From: Treponema socranskii subsp. buccale
Lineage (GTDB): Bacteria > Spirochaetota > Spirochaetia > Treponematales > Treponemataceae
Reading direction: 5' to 3'
Assembly (NCBI RefSeq): GCF_024181585.1
Contig: NZ_CP054258.1
Coordinates: 2,170,001-2,234,000 of the forward strand
DNA: 64,000 nucleotides
The translations under genes were made by a program, and so were the position numbers. Below the pieces are notes generated by a model. The model worked only from the letters and a program-made list of their open reading frames with translations. It did not search any database and was not told the DNA's origin. Positions within the stretch are counted from its first letter, which is position 1, and every line of letters begins with the position of its first letter. Positions 27,774 through 37,223 of this stretch are shown in pieces.

Positions 27774-30187
27774 TTCGGTTCCTCCGTTATATCCTTGTTT
27801 ACAGCGCCGTCTGCGGCTGGAAACGTATTTGCCGCTTTGCCGTCCGGTGCAGGCGAAGGCGCAGTTGCAGCTTTACCGTCCGCCGTAAACGCTTCGTCCG
27901 GCAGTTCGACCGGCTTCTTTTTCGATTTTCGTTTTTTGTATATATCGAAGAGATTCAAGCGCAGCGCGTTCGTGACGACGCAAAAGCTCGACAAACTCAT
28001 CGCCGCCGCGCCGAGCATCGGATTCAACGCGATGCCGAACGCGGGAAACAGCGCTCCCGCTGCAACGGGGATGCCGATGACGTTGTAGCAAAACGCCCAA
28101 AAAAGATTTTCTTTAATGTTCGTCAAAACGCCGCGCGACAGATTTACCGCAGCTTTTACATCCGAAAGCGTCGACTTCATAAGCACGACATCGGCCGCAT
28201 CGAGGGCGACATCGGTTCCGGCTCCGATCGCGATACCGATATCCGCCCGCGTCAAAGCGGGAGCGTCGTTTATACCGTCGCCGACCATTGCGACGCGTCC
28301 GTATGTTTGAAGACGCGAAATAACTTCGTCTTTTCCGTCGGGAAGCACGTCCGACACGACCGAGCGTATGCCGACCGTTTTTGCAACCGCCCGCGCGGTA
28401 CGGCGGTTGTCGCCAGTGAGCATGACGACGGCAATGCCTTCATCGTGCAGAGCGCGGACCGCTTCACCGCTGTCGGATTTTGCAACGTCGGCTACGGCTA
28501 TGATACCGAGCACTTTTCCGTCTTCGGCAAAATAGAGCGGCGTCTTCCCCTCTTCGGCAAAGGCTTCGCCCCTTTCTTTTAAGCTTGCCGAAAGTACATG
28601 ATGCTCTTCCATAAGCGCCGCATTCCCGCCGAACGCGCTCTTGCCCGCGACCGTTCCGCGAACACCGAATCCCGGAAGAGCTGTAAAATCGTCTGCGGTT
28701 TCGTAGGCAATGCGCCTTTCGGCGACGGCTTCCATCACCGCGCGCGAAAGCGGGTGTTCGCTCTTCGCTTCGAGGCTTCCGGCAATTTTTAATAATTTTT
28801 CTTCGCTCTCGTCGGTATATATGTCGGTGACGCGCGGCTTCCCCTCCGTCAGCGTCCCCGTTTTGTCGAGTACGACGACGTCCGTTTTTCCGCAGGCTTC
28901 GAGGGCGGCGGCCGTTTTAAATAAGATACCGTGCTTTGCACCGAGTCCGCTTCCGACCATGATCGCGACGGGAGTTGCAAGGCCTAACGCACAGGGGCAG
29001 CTGATGACAAGCACGCTCACCGCCCGCGCGAGCGCAAAGCCTGCTTCCGCGCCCGCAGCGAGCCACACGATCCCCGTACCGACCGCCAAAACGATGACGG
29101 CGGGGACGAAGATGCCCGATACTTTGTCAGCAAGCTTTGCCGCGGGCGCTTTCGTTGCGGCGGCGGTTTCGACCATATCGATAATTTTGCTTAAAGAAGT
29201 GTCGCTTCCGACGCGGGTCGCCCGGCACGTGAGAAATCCGTTTTGATTCAATGTCGCAGCACTCACGCAGCTTCCCTCCGTTTTATCGACGGGGAGGCTT
29301 TCTCCGGTAAGAGCGGACTCATTTACCGCGCTCGCCCCTTCGCTCACCGTTCCGTCTACGGGAATGCGCTCTCCCGGCCGCACGATAAACAGGTCGCCGA
29401 CTTTTACTTCGGACGCGGGAATCGTTACTTCCTTTCCATCGCGCATGACGTGCGCTTGTTCCGGCGCCAAATCCATAAGCGATTTGATCGCATTCGTCGT
29501 TTTTCCTTTGCTGTAGGATTCAAGCGTTTTGCCGACGGTGATGAGCGTAAGGATCATCGCCGACGATTCGAAATACAGATCGTGCAGGTACGCATATGCG
29601 CTCTTCATATCGCCCGAAGCCATCGCAAAGGTCATCAAAAACAAAACGGTTGTGCTGTATGCGAACGAAGCTCCGCTTCCGAGCGCAACGAGCGTGTCCA
29701 TATTCGGAGCTCCGTGTACAAAGCTTTTAAAACCGCTCGTAAAAAATCGCCTGTTGATAAGCATGACGGAAAGCGCAAGCAGCATTTCATAGAGCGCGAT
29801 CGATGCAGGATTGTTGTGGACGGCGAGCGGAACGGGCCACTTCCACATCATGTGCCCCATTGACACATACATAAGCGGCACAAGCAAAACGAGAGACGCG
29901 ATAAGGCGCTTTATGAGGTGCGGCGTTTCCGTGTCTTCGAAGGAAGCGCGTTTGGACGCCGCATCCGCCGAACGCACATCTTTCGTATCGAGGGAAGCAT
30001 TGTAACCCGCTTTATCGACTGCAGCGCAGATCGCCTCGGCACTTGCCGGGGCTGCGAAATCGACGTTCATCGAATTCGTCAAAAGACTTACCGAAACGCT
30101 TTCGACGCCGGGAACTGCAGCGACCGCTTTTTCGACATGGGCACTGCACGCAGCGCACGTCATACCGCTTACCGAAAATTTTGTCAT
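27563..30187 (-). CDS. copA: Cu(+)-exporting P1B-type ATPase with an extra C-terminal metal-binding domain
   Basis: Inner-membrane copper exporter, 874 aa. N-terminal HMA domain [14 protein letters not shown], then transmembrane helices. Actuator loop [11 protein letters not shown], membrane metal site [11 protein letters not shown], phosphorylation DKTGTLTEG, hinge [16 protein letters not shown] and the final helix pair with N, M and S residues are all present. Unusually, after a Pro/Ala/Lys linker (about 745-805) there is a second HMA domain at the C-terminus, [14 protein letters not shown], like a free CopZ chaperone. It begins at an internal ATG with its own GGAGG. It lies 13 bases after csoR. 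Confidence 0.95.
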   Translation of the reverse strand: MTKFSVSGMTCAACSAHVEKAVAAVPGVESVSVSLLTNSMNVDFAAPASAEAICAAVDKAGYNASLDTKDVRSADAASKRASFEDTETPHLIKRLIASLVLLVPLMYVSMGHMMWKWPVPLAVHNNPASIALYEMLLALSVMLINRRFFTSGFKSFVHGAPNMDTLVALGSGASFAYSTTVLFLMTFAMASGDMKSAYAYLHDLYFESSAMILTLITVGKTLESYSKGKTTNAIKSLMDLAPEQAHVMRDGKEVTIPASEVKVGDLFIVRPGERIPVDGTVSEGASAVNESALTGESLPVDKTEGSCVSAATLNQNGFLTCRATRVGSDTSLSKIIDMVETAAATKAPAAKLADKVSGIFVPAVIVLAVGTGIVWLAAGAEAGFALARAVSVLVISCPCALGLATPVAIMVGSGLGAKHGILFKTAAALEACGKTDVVVLDKTGTLTEGKPRVTDIYTDESEEKLLKIAGSLEAKSEHPLSRAVMEAVAERRIAYETADDFTALPGFGVRGTVAGKSAFGGNAALMEEHHVLSASLKERGEAFAEEGKTPLYFAEDGKVLGIIAVADVAKSDSGEAVRALHDEGIAVVMLTGDNRRTARAVAKTVGIRSVVSDVLPDGKDEVISRLQTYGRVAMVGDGINDAPALTRADIGIAIGAGTDVALDAADVVLMKSTLSDVKAAVNLSRGVLTNIKENLFWAFCYNVIGIPVAAGALFPAFGIALNPMLGAAAMSLSSFCVVTNALRLNLFDIYKKRKSKKKPVELPDEAFTADGKAATAPSPAPDGKAANTFPAADGAVNKDITEEPKMTKTITIDGMMCDHCRQHVEKALSAIDGVTKVAVSLKDKNAVVTLSKDVEEKTLFDAVSEAGYTPLGVR

Positions 30188-30200
30188 ATATATCGCCTCG

Positions 30201-30533
30201 TCATTTGAGCCCTTTTATTAAAGACATCGTTTCATCGATGATTTTCGTATTGTTCTTTTTTATCTCTTCCGTAACACAGCTTTCCAAGTGGTCGCGCAAA
30301 ATCACATAGCCGAAGGTGCGAAGCGCGCTTTCGGCAGCGGCAACTTGGATAAGCACGTCTCCGCAGTAGCGGTTTTCGTCGAGCATCGATTTGATACCGT
30401 TCAGCTGACCGATAATCCGATTCAAGCGCGAATGAAGCGCACGCACCGACGCAGCTTCGCGCGGCGTGTGTTTGTATTGGCAGTGCATACACGTCTTTTT
30501 CGACACCGCCTTTTTTTTACCGTCCTTTGCCAT
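30201..30533 (-). CDS. csoR: CsoR-family copper-sensing repressor
   Basis: Tetrameric helical repressor that leaves DNA when it binds Cu(I). About 110 aa from ATG 30533 (GGGGGAATTATG). The metal ligands fit CsoR: Cys in [11 protein letters not shown], His and Cys in LRDHLESCV. The N-terminal [15 protein letters not shown] adds a further Cys pair. [19 protein letters not shown] is the DNA-binding helix of the family. It precedes copA by 13 bases in an operon and has a palindromic operator immediately upstream. Confidence 0.92.
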   Translation of the reverse strand: MAKDGKKKAVSKKTCMHCQYKHTPREAASVRALHSRLNRIIGQLNGIKSMLDENRYCGDVLIQVAAAESALRTFGYVILRDHLESCVTEEIKKNNTKIIDETMSLIKGLK

Positions 30534-30564
30534 AATTCCCCCGTAAAAGCTCACATTCAATATA

Positions 30565-30581
30565 ATACCCCTATAGGGTAT
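30565..30581. promoter_or_regulatory. Putative CsoR operator
   Basis: Near-palindrome ATACCCCTATAGGGTAT, 32 bases upstream of the csoR ATG and overlapping a TATAAT-like hexamer (TATAATACC). CsoR operators are GC-rich inverted repeats of this TACCC...GGGTA type. This implies autoregulation of csoR-copA by copper. Confidence 0.75.
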
Positions 30582-30626
30582 ATGTCAAGAATCAAAATAT
30601 CGGGGTAGTGAGCTTTGTACTAAAAT

Positions 30627-30667
30627 AAAAAAGCCTCCGAAAACTCAAATCCGTTTCCGGAGGTTTT
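30627..30667 (-). terminator. Intrinsic terminator of purA
   Basis: On the minus strand AAAACCTCCGGAAAC pairs with GTTTTCGGAGGCTTTT around a short loop, followed by TTTTATTTT. It lies 80 bases after purA; the run on the other strand is also U-rich, so it may stop transcription from both sides. Confidence 0.8.
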
Positions 30668-30746
30668 AACACCGCCTATCGATAGTTTAATAAATTTATA
30701 GACGATTCAGAGACGGGTTTTCACCTCTCTTAGCCCGGAGGAACCT

Positions 30747-31973
30747 TCATTTTGCCCACGGATGTATGCGAAGGCAGGTATCGTTTCGGTCCGCTCCGAC
30801 GGATACGATTCCGACAGGCGTTTCGGTAAACGATTCGATAAATTCCACATACGCTTTTGCGTTTGCCGGCATCTTTTCGTATGAAGCGCACGATCGCAGA
30901 TCGCTTTTCCATCCGTCGAATTTTTTGAGGACAGGACGCGCCGCATTCAAAGCGGGAATGCCGGCCGGAAAATCCGTGACGATCTTTCCGCCGATATCGT
31001 ATGCGATGCAGGCTTCAATCGATTCCATTTCGTCATAGATATCGAGGTGCGTCAAAACCAGCGAATCGATGGAATTGACGCGGCACGCGTAGCGGAGCGC
31101 AACCAAATCGAGATAACCGCATCTTCGCGGCCTGCCGGTCGTTACACCGAATTCGTTTCCGGTCGTACGCACGTAATTGCAAAGCTCGCTTTCGGTATCG
31201 TTATTGAACTCGGTCGGCATCGGACCGTTTCCGACGCGCGTTTCATAGGCTTTAAAAACGCCGTACACTTTGTCTATTGCACGCGGGCCGATGCCCGAGC
31301 CCAAAGCCGCTCCTGCCGAACACGATGCGCCGGAACTCACGTACGGATACGTTCCGCTGTCCAAATCGAGCAGCGCGCCCTGCGCTCCTTCAAATAAAAT
31401 ATTTTCGCTGCGGTGCTCCCACAGCTTCGAAGCGATATCGACACGCATGGCAATGAGCCTTGAAGCGTAAGTGTCGATGAATTTTCTGTCTTCGGCATCG
31501 AGATCCGCCGTCTTTTCTTTCCAATCCAAATCGGCGAGCCTGATTCCGTCGCGTTCGGATTTTTGCGAATACGCGGTACCGATACCTCTCCCCGTCGTTC
31601 CGATCGGACGTTTGCGGGACGCATCGCGCTCTTTGTCAATCCTGCGGTATGCGGGCAAAACGATGTGCGCGCGGTCGGAGATGAATACGCGGCCTTCCCA
31701 CGAAATGCCGTTGTCGGTAAGCATCTGCAGCTCGGCAAAAAGCGCTTCCGGATCGATGACCATACCCGAACCGAGGAATACCGATTTATCGGGATATAAA
31801 ATACCCGAGGGTACTTGGTGCAGCGCGTACTTTTTTCCGCCGACGACGATCGTGTGACCGGCATTCGCACCTCCTGCAAAGCGCACGATGTACTTCGCGT
31901 CCTGCGCGAGAAAATCGACAATTTTCCCCTTCCCTTCGTCACCCCATTGAGCGCCTATAACGACAACGTTCAT
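30747..31973 (-). CDS. purA: Adenylosuccinate synthetase
   Basis: GTP-dependent conversion of IMP and aspartate to adenylosuccinate, the first step to AMP. 408 aa, slightly short of the usual 425-430 but with all motifs: MNVVVIGAQWGDEGKGKIVD (P-loop), RFAGGANAGHTIV with the catalytic His, GTTGRGIGTAYSQK, VEG-type EGAQGALLDLDSGTYPYVSS, TTGRPRRCGYLD and the C-terminal PVGIVSVGADRNDT. RBS GAGGA precedes the ATG. The EF-G gene ends 30 bases upstream of it on the same strand, so the two may share a transcript. Confidence 0.96.
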   Translation of the reverse strand: MNVVVIGAQWGDEGKGKIVDFLAQDAKYIVRFAGGANAGHTIVVGGKKYALHQVPSGILYPDKSVFLGSGMVIDPEALFAELQMLTDNGISWEGRVFISDRAHIVLPAYRRIDKERDASRKRPIGTTGRGIGTAYSQKSERDGIRLADLDWKEKTADLDAEDRKFIDTYASRLIAMRVDIASKLWEHRSENILFEGAQGALLDLDSGTYPYVSSGASCSAGAALGSGIGPRAIDKVYGVFKAYETRVGNGPMPTEFNNDTESELCNYVRTTGNEFGVTTGRPRRCGYLDLVALRYACRVNSIDSLVLTHLDIYDEMESIEACIAYDIGGKIVTDFPAGIPALNAARPVLKKFDGWKSDLRSCASYEKMPANAKAYVEFIESFTETPVGIVSVGADRNDTCLRIHPWAK

Positions 31974-32003
31974 CGCTTCCTCCTCTATGATCGGCCGGCT
32001 GAC

Positions 32004-34055
32004 TTAAAACGCGTTCAATCCGCCGGGCTTTACTTGAAAATGGCTGAACTCCATCGAAAACGACGCCCTGCCCTGCGTCGCCGAACGGAGACTCGTCGAA
32101 AAACCGAACATCTTCGCCATCGGTGCCTGCGCGTGAACGATTTCGCCCGTCTGCTTCGAATCCTGTCCGAGGATAATGCCGCCGCGGCCGGTCATCTGAT
32201 TCATCGCGTCTCCGACGAATTCTTTCGGACAGGAAATATCGACGTCCATAACGGGTTCGAGCAATTCCGGTTTTGCAGCCGAACACGCTTTGTCGAAAAC
32301 CGCGGCGGCGCACGCTTCGAATGCAAACGTCGTCGACGTCAATTCGCTGTAATCGACATCGGTTACGGTGACGGCGGTATCGGTACAGGGATAACCGAAT
32401 TTGATTCCCGATTGGAAAGAACTTTCGAACGCGCTTTCCATCGCTTCGAAAATTTCGTCGGGGATATCGCCCTTCTTTACGGTACACGCATAGGAGTTTC
32501 CGGCTCCTTGAGGACGAGGTTCGACGTGAACCGTTATGCCCGCCGTATTTTCTTTTCCGCCGAGCACTTTGCTGTAGCTTTCGCTCGCGTCCGCGCTTGC
32601 GGTCACCGCTTCGCGGTAAGTCACTTGCGGAGAGCCGACGCGGCACTTCACTTTAAAATCGTCCTGCATGCGCGTGACGAGTACATCGAGATGCAGCTCT
32701 CCCATGCCGCTGATTATCAGCTGACCCGTTTCCGCGTCTTCGTGATACGTAAACGTCGGATCTTCCCGCGAAAGGATCGCAAGCGTATCATTCATCCTGT
32801 CGCGTTCGGCGAGCGATTCGGGTTCGAGAGAAACCGATATGACCGGTTCGGGAAACTGCGGTTTTTCAAGGAGCACCGGCATCCCCTCGCTGCCGAGCGT
32901 GTCGCCCGTCTGTGCGAGTTTCAATCCGATAAATGCCGCGATATCGCCTGCAGCGATACTGTCGATCGGTTCTTCTTTATCCGCGTTGATTCTGAAAATT
33001 CTGTTGACTCTCTCGCGCTTTTTTTTGTTGACGTTGTATACTTGCGTGCCGCTCGCAATTTTTCCCGAATACATGCGCACAAAACACAGGAGTCCCATAT
33101 TCGGATCGTGCTGAATTTTAAACACCAAACCGACGGCGGCTCCGCTTTCTTTACACGGCACTTCGATCTTTTCTTCTTTGTCGCGCTTTATGTGCAGACC
33201 GACGGCGGGCGGCACTTCGTCGGGTGCCGGAAGATAATCGATAAGTGCATCGATGAGCGGCTGCACGCCCTGATTGCGGCGGGCGCTTCCCATCACAAAC
33301 GGAACGATTGCGCGCGCTATCGTCTCTTTGCGTATCGCATCTTTCAGCTGTTCCGTCGTTATCTCTTTTCCTTCGAGGTATAATTCCGCAAGAAAATCGT
33401 CAGCCGACGCGACCTGATCGACGAGCTTCGCCCGCCATTCGTCCGCTTTTTCTTTGCGTTCGGGAGCGATATCGGAAAACGAAAAAGTTTCTCCGTCATC
33501 GTCTTCGTTCCAGCGGATTTCCTGCATCGTCAAAAGATCGATGACGCCTTCGAAATCGCTTCCTTCCCCGATCGGGATCTGGAGAGCGACGCATTCGACA
33601 CCGAACTTTTCGTGCACGTCTTCCATCGAACCGAAAAAGTCGGCGCCGACGCGATCCATCTTATTCATAAAACACAGGCGCGGCACTTTAAACGTGTCCG
33701 CCTGACGCCACACCGTTTCCGTCTGCGGCTGCACGCCGTCGACTGCGCAGATGACGGCGACCGCACTGTCGAGCACGCGCAGCGAGCGCTCGACTTCGGC
33801 GGTAAAATCGACGTGCCCCGGCGTATCGATGATATTGATTTGAAAGCCTTTCCACTCGGTCGTCGTCGCCGCACTCGCAATCGTAATGCCGCGCGCCTGT
33901 TCCTGCGGCAAAAAATCCATCGTCGCCTGACCGTCGTCGATTTCGCCGATTTTGTGAATTTTTTTCGTATAATAGAGAATGCGCTCCGTCGTCGTCGTTT
34001 TGCCCGCGTCGATGTGCGCCATGATTCCGATATTTCGTATTTTATTCAGCTGCAT
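32004..34055 (-). CDS. fusA: Elongation factor G (EF-G paralogue)
   Basis: Translational GTPase, 683 aa. G1 AHIDAGKTTTTERIL, G2 RGITIASAATT, G3 DTPGHVDFTAEV, G4 NKMDRVGADF. Domain II has the GLVFKIQHDPNMG strand, domain IV SPQVTYREAVT and domain V GDAMNQMTGRGGIILGQ. Spirochaetes often have two EF-G proteins, one for translocation and one mainly for ribosome recycling; the sequence alone does not show which this is. GEIDDGQATMDFLPQE and the shortened domain-IV loop suggest the spirochaetal paralogue type. No ribosomal protein genes are adjacent, unlike a str-operon fusA. Confidence 0.93.
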   Translation of the reverse strand: MQLNKIRNIGIMAHIDAGKTTTTERILYYTKKIHKIGEIDDGQATMDFLPQEQARGITIASAATTTEWKGFQINIIDTPGHVDFTAEVERSLRVLDSAVAVICAVDGVQPQTETVWRQADTFKVPRLCFMNKMDRVGADFFGSMEDVHEKFGVECVALQIPIGEGSDFEGVIDLLTMQEIRWNEDDDGETFSFSDIAPERKEKADEWRAKLVDQVASADDFLAELYLEGKEITTEQLKDAIRKETIARAIVPFVMGSARRNQGVQPLIDALIDYLPAPDEVPPAVGLHIKRDKEEKIEVPCKESGAAVGLVFKIQHDPNMGLLCFVRMYSGKIASGTQVYNVNKKKRERVNRIFRINADKEEPIDSIAAGDIAAFIGLKLAQTGDTLGSEGMPVLLEKPQFPEPVISVSLEPESLAERDRMNDTLAILSREDPTFTYHEDAETGQLIISGMGELHLDVLVTRMQDDFKVKCRVGSPQVTYREAVTASADASESYSKVLGGKENTAGITVHVEPRPQGAGNSYACTVKKGDIPDEIFEAMESAFESSFQSGIKFGYPCTDTAVTVTDVDYSELTSTTFAFEACAAAVFDKACSAAKPELLEPVMDVDISCPKEFVGDAMNQMTGRGGIILGQDSKQTGEIVHAQAPMAKMFGFSTSLRSATQGRASFSMEFSHFQVKPGGLNAF

Positions 34056-34143
34056 AACGCGAGTATATAGAAAAGAGAAAGAAGGAGCAAGCGAACGAAG
34101 AGCGGGCCGGAGTTTGTTATCGTGCGAATTAATATCCTGCGCG

Positions 34144-34548
34144 CTATTTTTCGATTTTGCCTTTCCAGCTCATAATGCCGCCGATATTGACGACGTTCGT
34201 ATATCCCATCGACGAAAGTTTTCCGGCGGCAACACGGCTTCTTTGTCCGCTCCTGCAGTAAACGAGAATTTTTTGATTTTTATTTTTCAAAATGCGCGCG
34301 GCGCTCTCTTCGGTGATCGTTTCGTTCGTCAAAAGGACGGCCCCCGGAATGTGACCCGCCTTGTACTCATCGGGACGGCGGACGTCGACGAGGATAAAAT
34401 CCTTTTCCGTTTCCATAAGTTTTGCAGCTTCATCCATCGAAATCGATGTAAATTGCTCTGCCGCTTTTTTTTCATTTTCTTTTGCAAAGCATGAAAAAAA
34501 CATTATCGCCCCCATAAAAATAATAATTCCTATCGTTCGTGTATTCAT
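34144..34548 (-). CDS. Rhodanese-like lipoprotein
   Basis: About 134 aa: signal peptide MNTRTIGIIIFMGAIMFF with lipobox FFSC, then one rhodanese domain (FILVDVRRPDEYKAGHIPGAV) whose active-site loop YCRSGQRS carries the catalytic Cys. It should therefore sit on the envelope side of the inner membrane and transfer sulfane sulfur or bind thiols. The ATG six codons inside the longest frame gives the signal peptide. It stands alone between EF-G and a HAD phosphatase. Confidence 0.88.
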   Translation of the reverse strand: MNTRTIGIIIFMGAIMFFSCFAKENEKKAAEQFTSISMDEAAKLMETEKDFILVDVRRPDEYKAGHIPGAVLLTNETITEESAARILKNKNQKILVYCRSGQRSRVAAGKLSSMGYTNVVNIGGIMSWKGKIEK

Positions 34549-34687
34549 ATTTTCAATCCTTATCAAAATAGTATATGATCCGTGTCAACAACACCGGAAA
34601 CCGTATTTTCCAAAAACGGCATATAACGGCATATAATATAAAAATCGGCTGCACTTCCGGCAGAAGCCCTCGCGTTCGACGCGGCGA

Positions 34688-35341
34688 TTACAAAACCGTG
34701 CCGATTGCGTCGAGAGACGGTAATATGCACATCGCGATTTTTTTCATTTCATCGTCGGGCGCAATTTTATCGGGCACCATGATGCACGAAAGTCCCGCTC
34801 CGTACGCGCTCCGCATACCGTTCGGCGAATCTTCGATCGCACAGCAGACATCGGGCGAAAGACCGAGCGATGCGCAGGCGCGCTCGTAGATTTCGGGATC
34901 CGGTTTTCCGCGAGCGACCGTATCGCCTGTCGTAAGCGTTTCGAAAAAATCGATAAAGCCGGCGTTTTTCATCTGACGGCGTACGGCATCTCCCTCGGTG
35001 GAAGAGGCAAGCGCGACGCGGTAGCCTTTTTTTGTCAAATATTCAAGCGCCTCACGCGCGCCTTTCATCGAAGGAAGCCCCTCTTCCGTTTCGATTTTAT
35101 TAAAAAGCTCCGCGGTACGATTCATAAATCTATCGGCCGCGGATACGCTTTGCAAATCGTGTTCGAGCGAGGCACGGGTATCGGCATAATTGCATCCGCG
35201 GTTTTTTTCGATAAGATACTCGATATCGGCAATGCCGCACTCTTTTGCCGCTTTACGCCACACAAGGTCGCAGACGGTTTCGCTGTCGAGCAAAACCCCG
35301 TCCATATCGAAAATCACTGCGGCAAAAGTTTTCATCGTCAT
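34688..35341 (-). CDS. HAD-superfamily hydrolase (beta-phosphoglucomutase/phosphatase-like)
   Basis: About 217 aa. Motif I VIFDMDGVLLDSE (nucleophile Asp), motif II ASSTEGD, motif III Lys in ARGKPDPEIY and motif IV AIEDSPNGMRSAYGAG are all intact, with a helical cap inserted after motif I. This pattern fits small-molecule phosphatases and beta-phosphoglucomutases; the substrate cannot be told. The start region overlaps the end of the superoxide reductase gene within a few bases, so the two are likely cotranscribed. Confidence 0.9.
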   Translation of the reverse strand: MTMKTFAAVIFDMDGVLLDSETVCDLVWRKAAKECGIADIEYLIEKNRGCNYADTRASLEHDLQSVSAADRFMNRTAELFNKIETEEGLPSMKGAREALEYLTKKGYRVALASSTEGDAVRRQMKNAGFIDFFETLTTGDTVARGKPDPEIYERACASLGLSPDVCCAIEDSPNGMRSAYGAGLSCIMVPDKIAPDDEMKKIAMCILPSLDAIGTVL

Positions 35342-35355
35342 CGGTGTTCCGGCGC

Positions 35356-35730
35356 TTAGGCTTTTGCCGTCCAAAGTCCGTGTTTATTGCAATACTCGTA
35401 TGCCGCAATCAATTTGTCGCCTGAGGCGAGCGCAAACGACGCTTCGGGCTTTTCTCCGGGTTTAAGCGTTTTACGCTGGACGCCCTGTTCGGTTTCTATC
35501 GCAATCCACTGAATATAGTGATCGGCTTCCATCGGATGAGCTACGGAACCGACGGCAACGTGAACTTCGCTGCCTTTTACCGTGATGACCGGCACGTGCT
35601 TTTCCTGCGCAGCATCGGTTGTATTCGCTTTGAGCTCCTGCATCTCTTTTCCGCAGCAGGACGGAAGGCAGCCTCCCTTGTGAATCATGCTGACGATTGT
35701 GCCGCAATGTCTGCATATATAAAATTGCAT
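35356..35730 (-). CDS. dfx: Superoxide reductase (desulfoferrodoxin)
   Basis: Non-haem iron enzyme reducing superoxide to peroxide, typical of anaerobes without SOD. About 124 aa from MQFYICRHCG. The N-terminal desulforedoxin centre has CRHC ... CC (FYICRHCGTI, LPSCCGKEM). The catalytic iron ligands are HVPVI, VAVGSVAHPMEADHYIQW (His residues) and the final EYCNKHGLW (Cys, His). The start is the ATG four codons inside the longest frame. A HAD phosphatase gene follows immediately. Confidence 0.96.
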   Translation of the reverse strand: MQFYICRHCGTIVSMIHKGGCLPSCCGKEMQELKANTTDAAQEKHVPVITVKGSEVHVAVGSVAHPMEADHYIQWIAIETEQGVQRKTLKPGEKPEASFALASGDKLIAAYEYCNKHGLWTAKA

Positions 35731-35860
35731 AGTGTCCTCCAAGACATAGTATCATATATAATATACCGAAAAAACAAAAAAAAGCAAATAATTTTATTTT
35801 TGTTTTTATTTCACTTTTTTGCTCATTGACGGAAATGCGCGGTTCGGGTAAATTTTTACC

Positions 35861-36829
35861 ATGCATAAAAAAATCGAAAGCTTGTATCGTTTCCATATAA
35901 CGGCATCCCGCTTCTTTGCAAACGGTAAAAAAATTATTAAAACAAATATGTGCCGCGCTCGTACGGTATGTACGGTTCTTTTTATTGTCTTTTCCGCCCT
36001 TCCCCTCTCCGCTTCCCGCCGCGCCGTTTTTTTGTGGCAGGGCGTGCGGAGCATGAAAAACTGCGATTCGGTTATGTTTATGAGCAGGCCAGAAAACGCA
36101 AACGGGGCAGCTCTCATCATTTGTCCCGGCGGAAGCTATCACCACTTGGGTATGTACAATGAAGGGCACTGTACTGCAAAGCGTTTCAACGCGCTCGGCG
36201 TTACGACTTTCGTACTGCGCTACCGCGTCGCCCAAGGAGGCGCTCATCACCCCGCCCAACTCGAAGACATACAGCGGGCGATCCAGCTCGTACGCGAAAA
36301 CGCACGCGACTACGGCATCGATCCCGACAGAGTCGGCGCAATCGGTTTTTCCGCAGGCGGACACTTAGTGACGATGGCAGGCGCCTTTGCCGAACGCGGC
36401 AACGAACTTGCAAAGCTCGGTATCGATGTGAAAGTAAGCCTGCGTCCCGACTTCGTCATGGCGATCTATCCCGTCGTTTCGATGCGCGACGATATCGCAA
36501 ACAAGTGGTCGCGGAAAAGCCTGCTCGGGAAAAATATGAGCGAAGAACGAAAAGAACGCTTTTCCATGGAAAAGCAAATCCCTTCGACAATGCCGCCGAC
36601 ATACATCCTCGCCTGCCGCGACGATCCCGTCGTTAAATTCGAAAACAGCCGTCTCCTGTACGCCGCTCTCAAAGCGAAAAATATACCGTGCCGCTTTGCG
36701 CAATACGAAACGGGCGGACACGGCTTCGGTATGCTCGAGGGCGCCTTTATGAAAGAGACACACTGGAACGAAGACATGGAGGCGTGGTTAAAAGATCGAA
36801 TGGCAAGTTTTGAAAGTATCAGCCAATAA
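35861..36829 (+). CDS. Exported alpha/beta hydrolase (esterase-like)
   Basis: 322 aa from ATG 35861, or 293 aa from ATG 35948, which better places the hydrophobic segment VCTVLFIVFSALPLSA as a signal peptide. Oxyanion motif CPGGSYHHLG, nucleophile elbow GFSAGGHL, later Asp in CRDDPVV and His in GGHGFGM give a complete catalytic triad. The pattern fits BD-FAE-type/acetylxylan esterase-like hydrolases. It reads rightward, against its neighbours, and is the last ordinary chromosomal gene before the AT-rich integron region. Confidence 0.85.
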   Translation: MHKKIESLYRFHITASRFFANGKKIIKTNMCRARTVCTVLFIVFSALPLSASRRAVFLWQGVRSMKNCDSVMFMSRPENANGAALIICPGGSYHHLGMYNEGHCTAKRFNALGVTTFVLRYRVAQGGAHHPAQLEDIQRAIQLVRENARDYGIDPDRVGAIGFSAGGHLVTMAGAFAERGNELAKLGIDVKVSLRPDFVMAIYPVVSMRDDIANKWSRKSLLGKNMSEERKERFSMEKQIPSTMPPTYILACRDDPVVKFENSRLLYAALKAKNIPCRFAQYETGGHGFGMLEGAFMKETHWNEDMEAWLKDRMASFESISQ

Positions 36830-37170
36830 AGCTATACTTCCGGCGGGAACGGCTACTGTACAATTATTCGTAATCGTGTCCAAACGCGGCTCTCACAGCG
36901 GAATCCTCGCTTACGCTCCGGTTGTGCTTTTAAGCAAGGCTTCCGCAAGCTGAACGCACAAAGTCGCACGCGTGTCTCCCGCTGTTACGCCGCATCCCGC
37001 ACACGTCAAGCGGTTCCGGTATACGGTCGCAACTTCGCTGTAAACATAATTTTATTTATTTTCGAAACCTGCCATTCGCTTGATACGCGAAACGGATGGA
37101 AGAAAACGGCATGCTGCAGAATTAGCATATATGCCGAATGAAAGCCTTTCTCGTCCGCACAAGAACGCGA
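36830..37170. other. Gap at the left border of the integron
   Basis: No gene seen in about 340 bases. The first part is still GC-rich like the chromosome (GCTTACGCTCCGG, CGCATCCCGCACACG). From about 37070 it grades into AT-rich cassette DNA. I see no tRNA, direct repeat or IS end that would explain the border. Confidence 0.5.
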
Positions 37171-37222
37171 TGCGCACACTGTAAACTTGAGGCGTTTATC
37201 GGATTTGAAAATCGCGTCAGGT
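37171..37222 (-). other. attC-like site 1 (degenerate)
   Basis: Right half TCGGATTTGAAAATCGCGTCAGGT matches the second attC family (core GTCAGGT instead of GTTRRRY). The left core GCGCACA is poor. It directly follows the GT51-like gene. Confidence 0.5.
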
Positions 37223-37223
37223 A

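Noticed and set aside
31815-33383. 522-codon rightward frame opposite EF-G
   Set aside because: Shadow frame over an intact EF-G gene, with biased composition and no motif.
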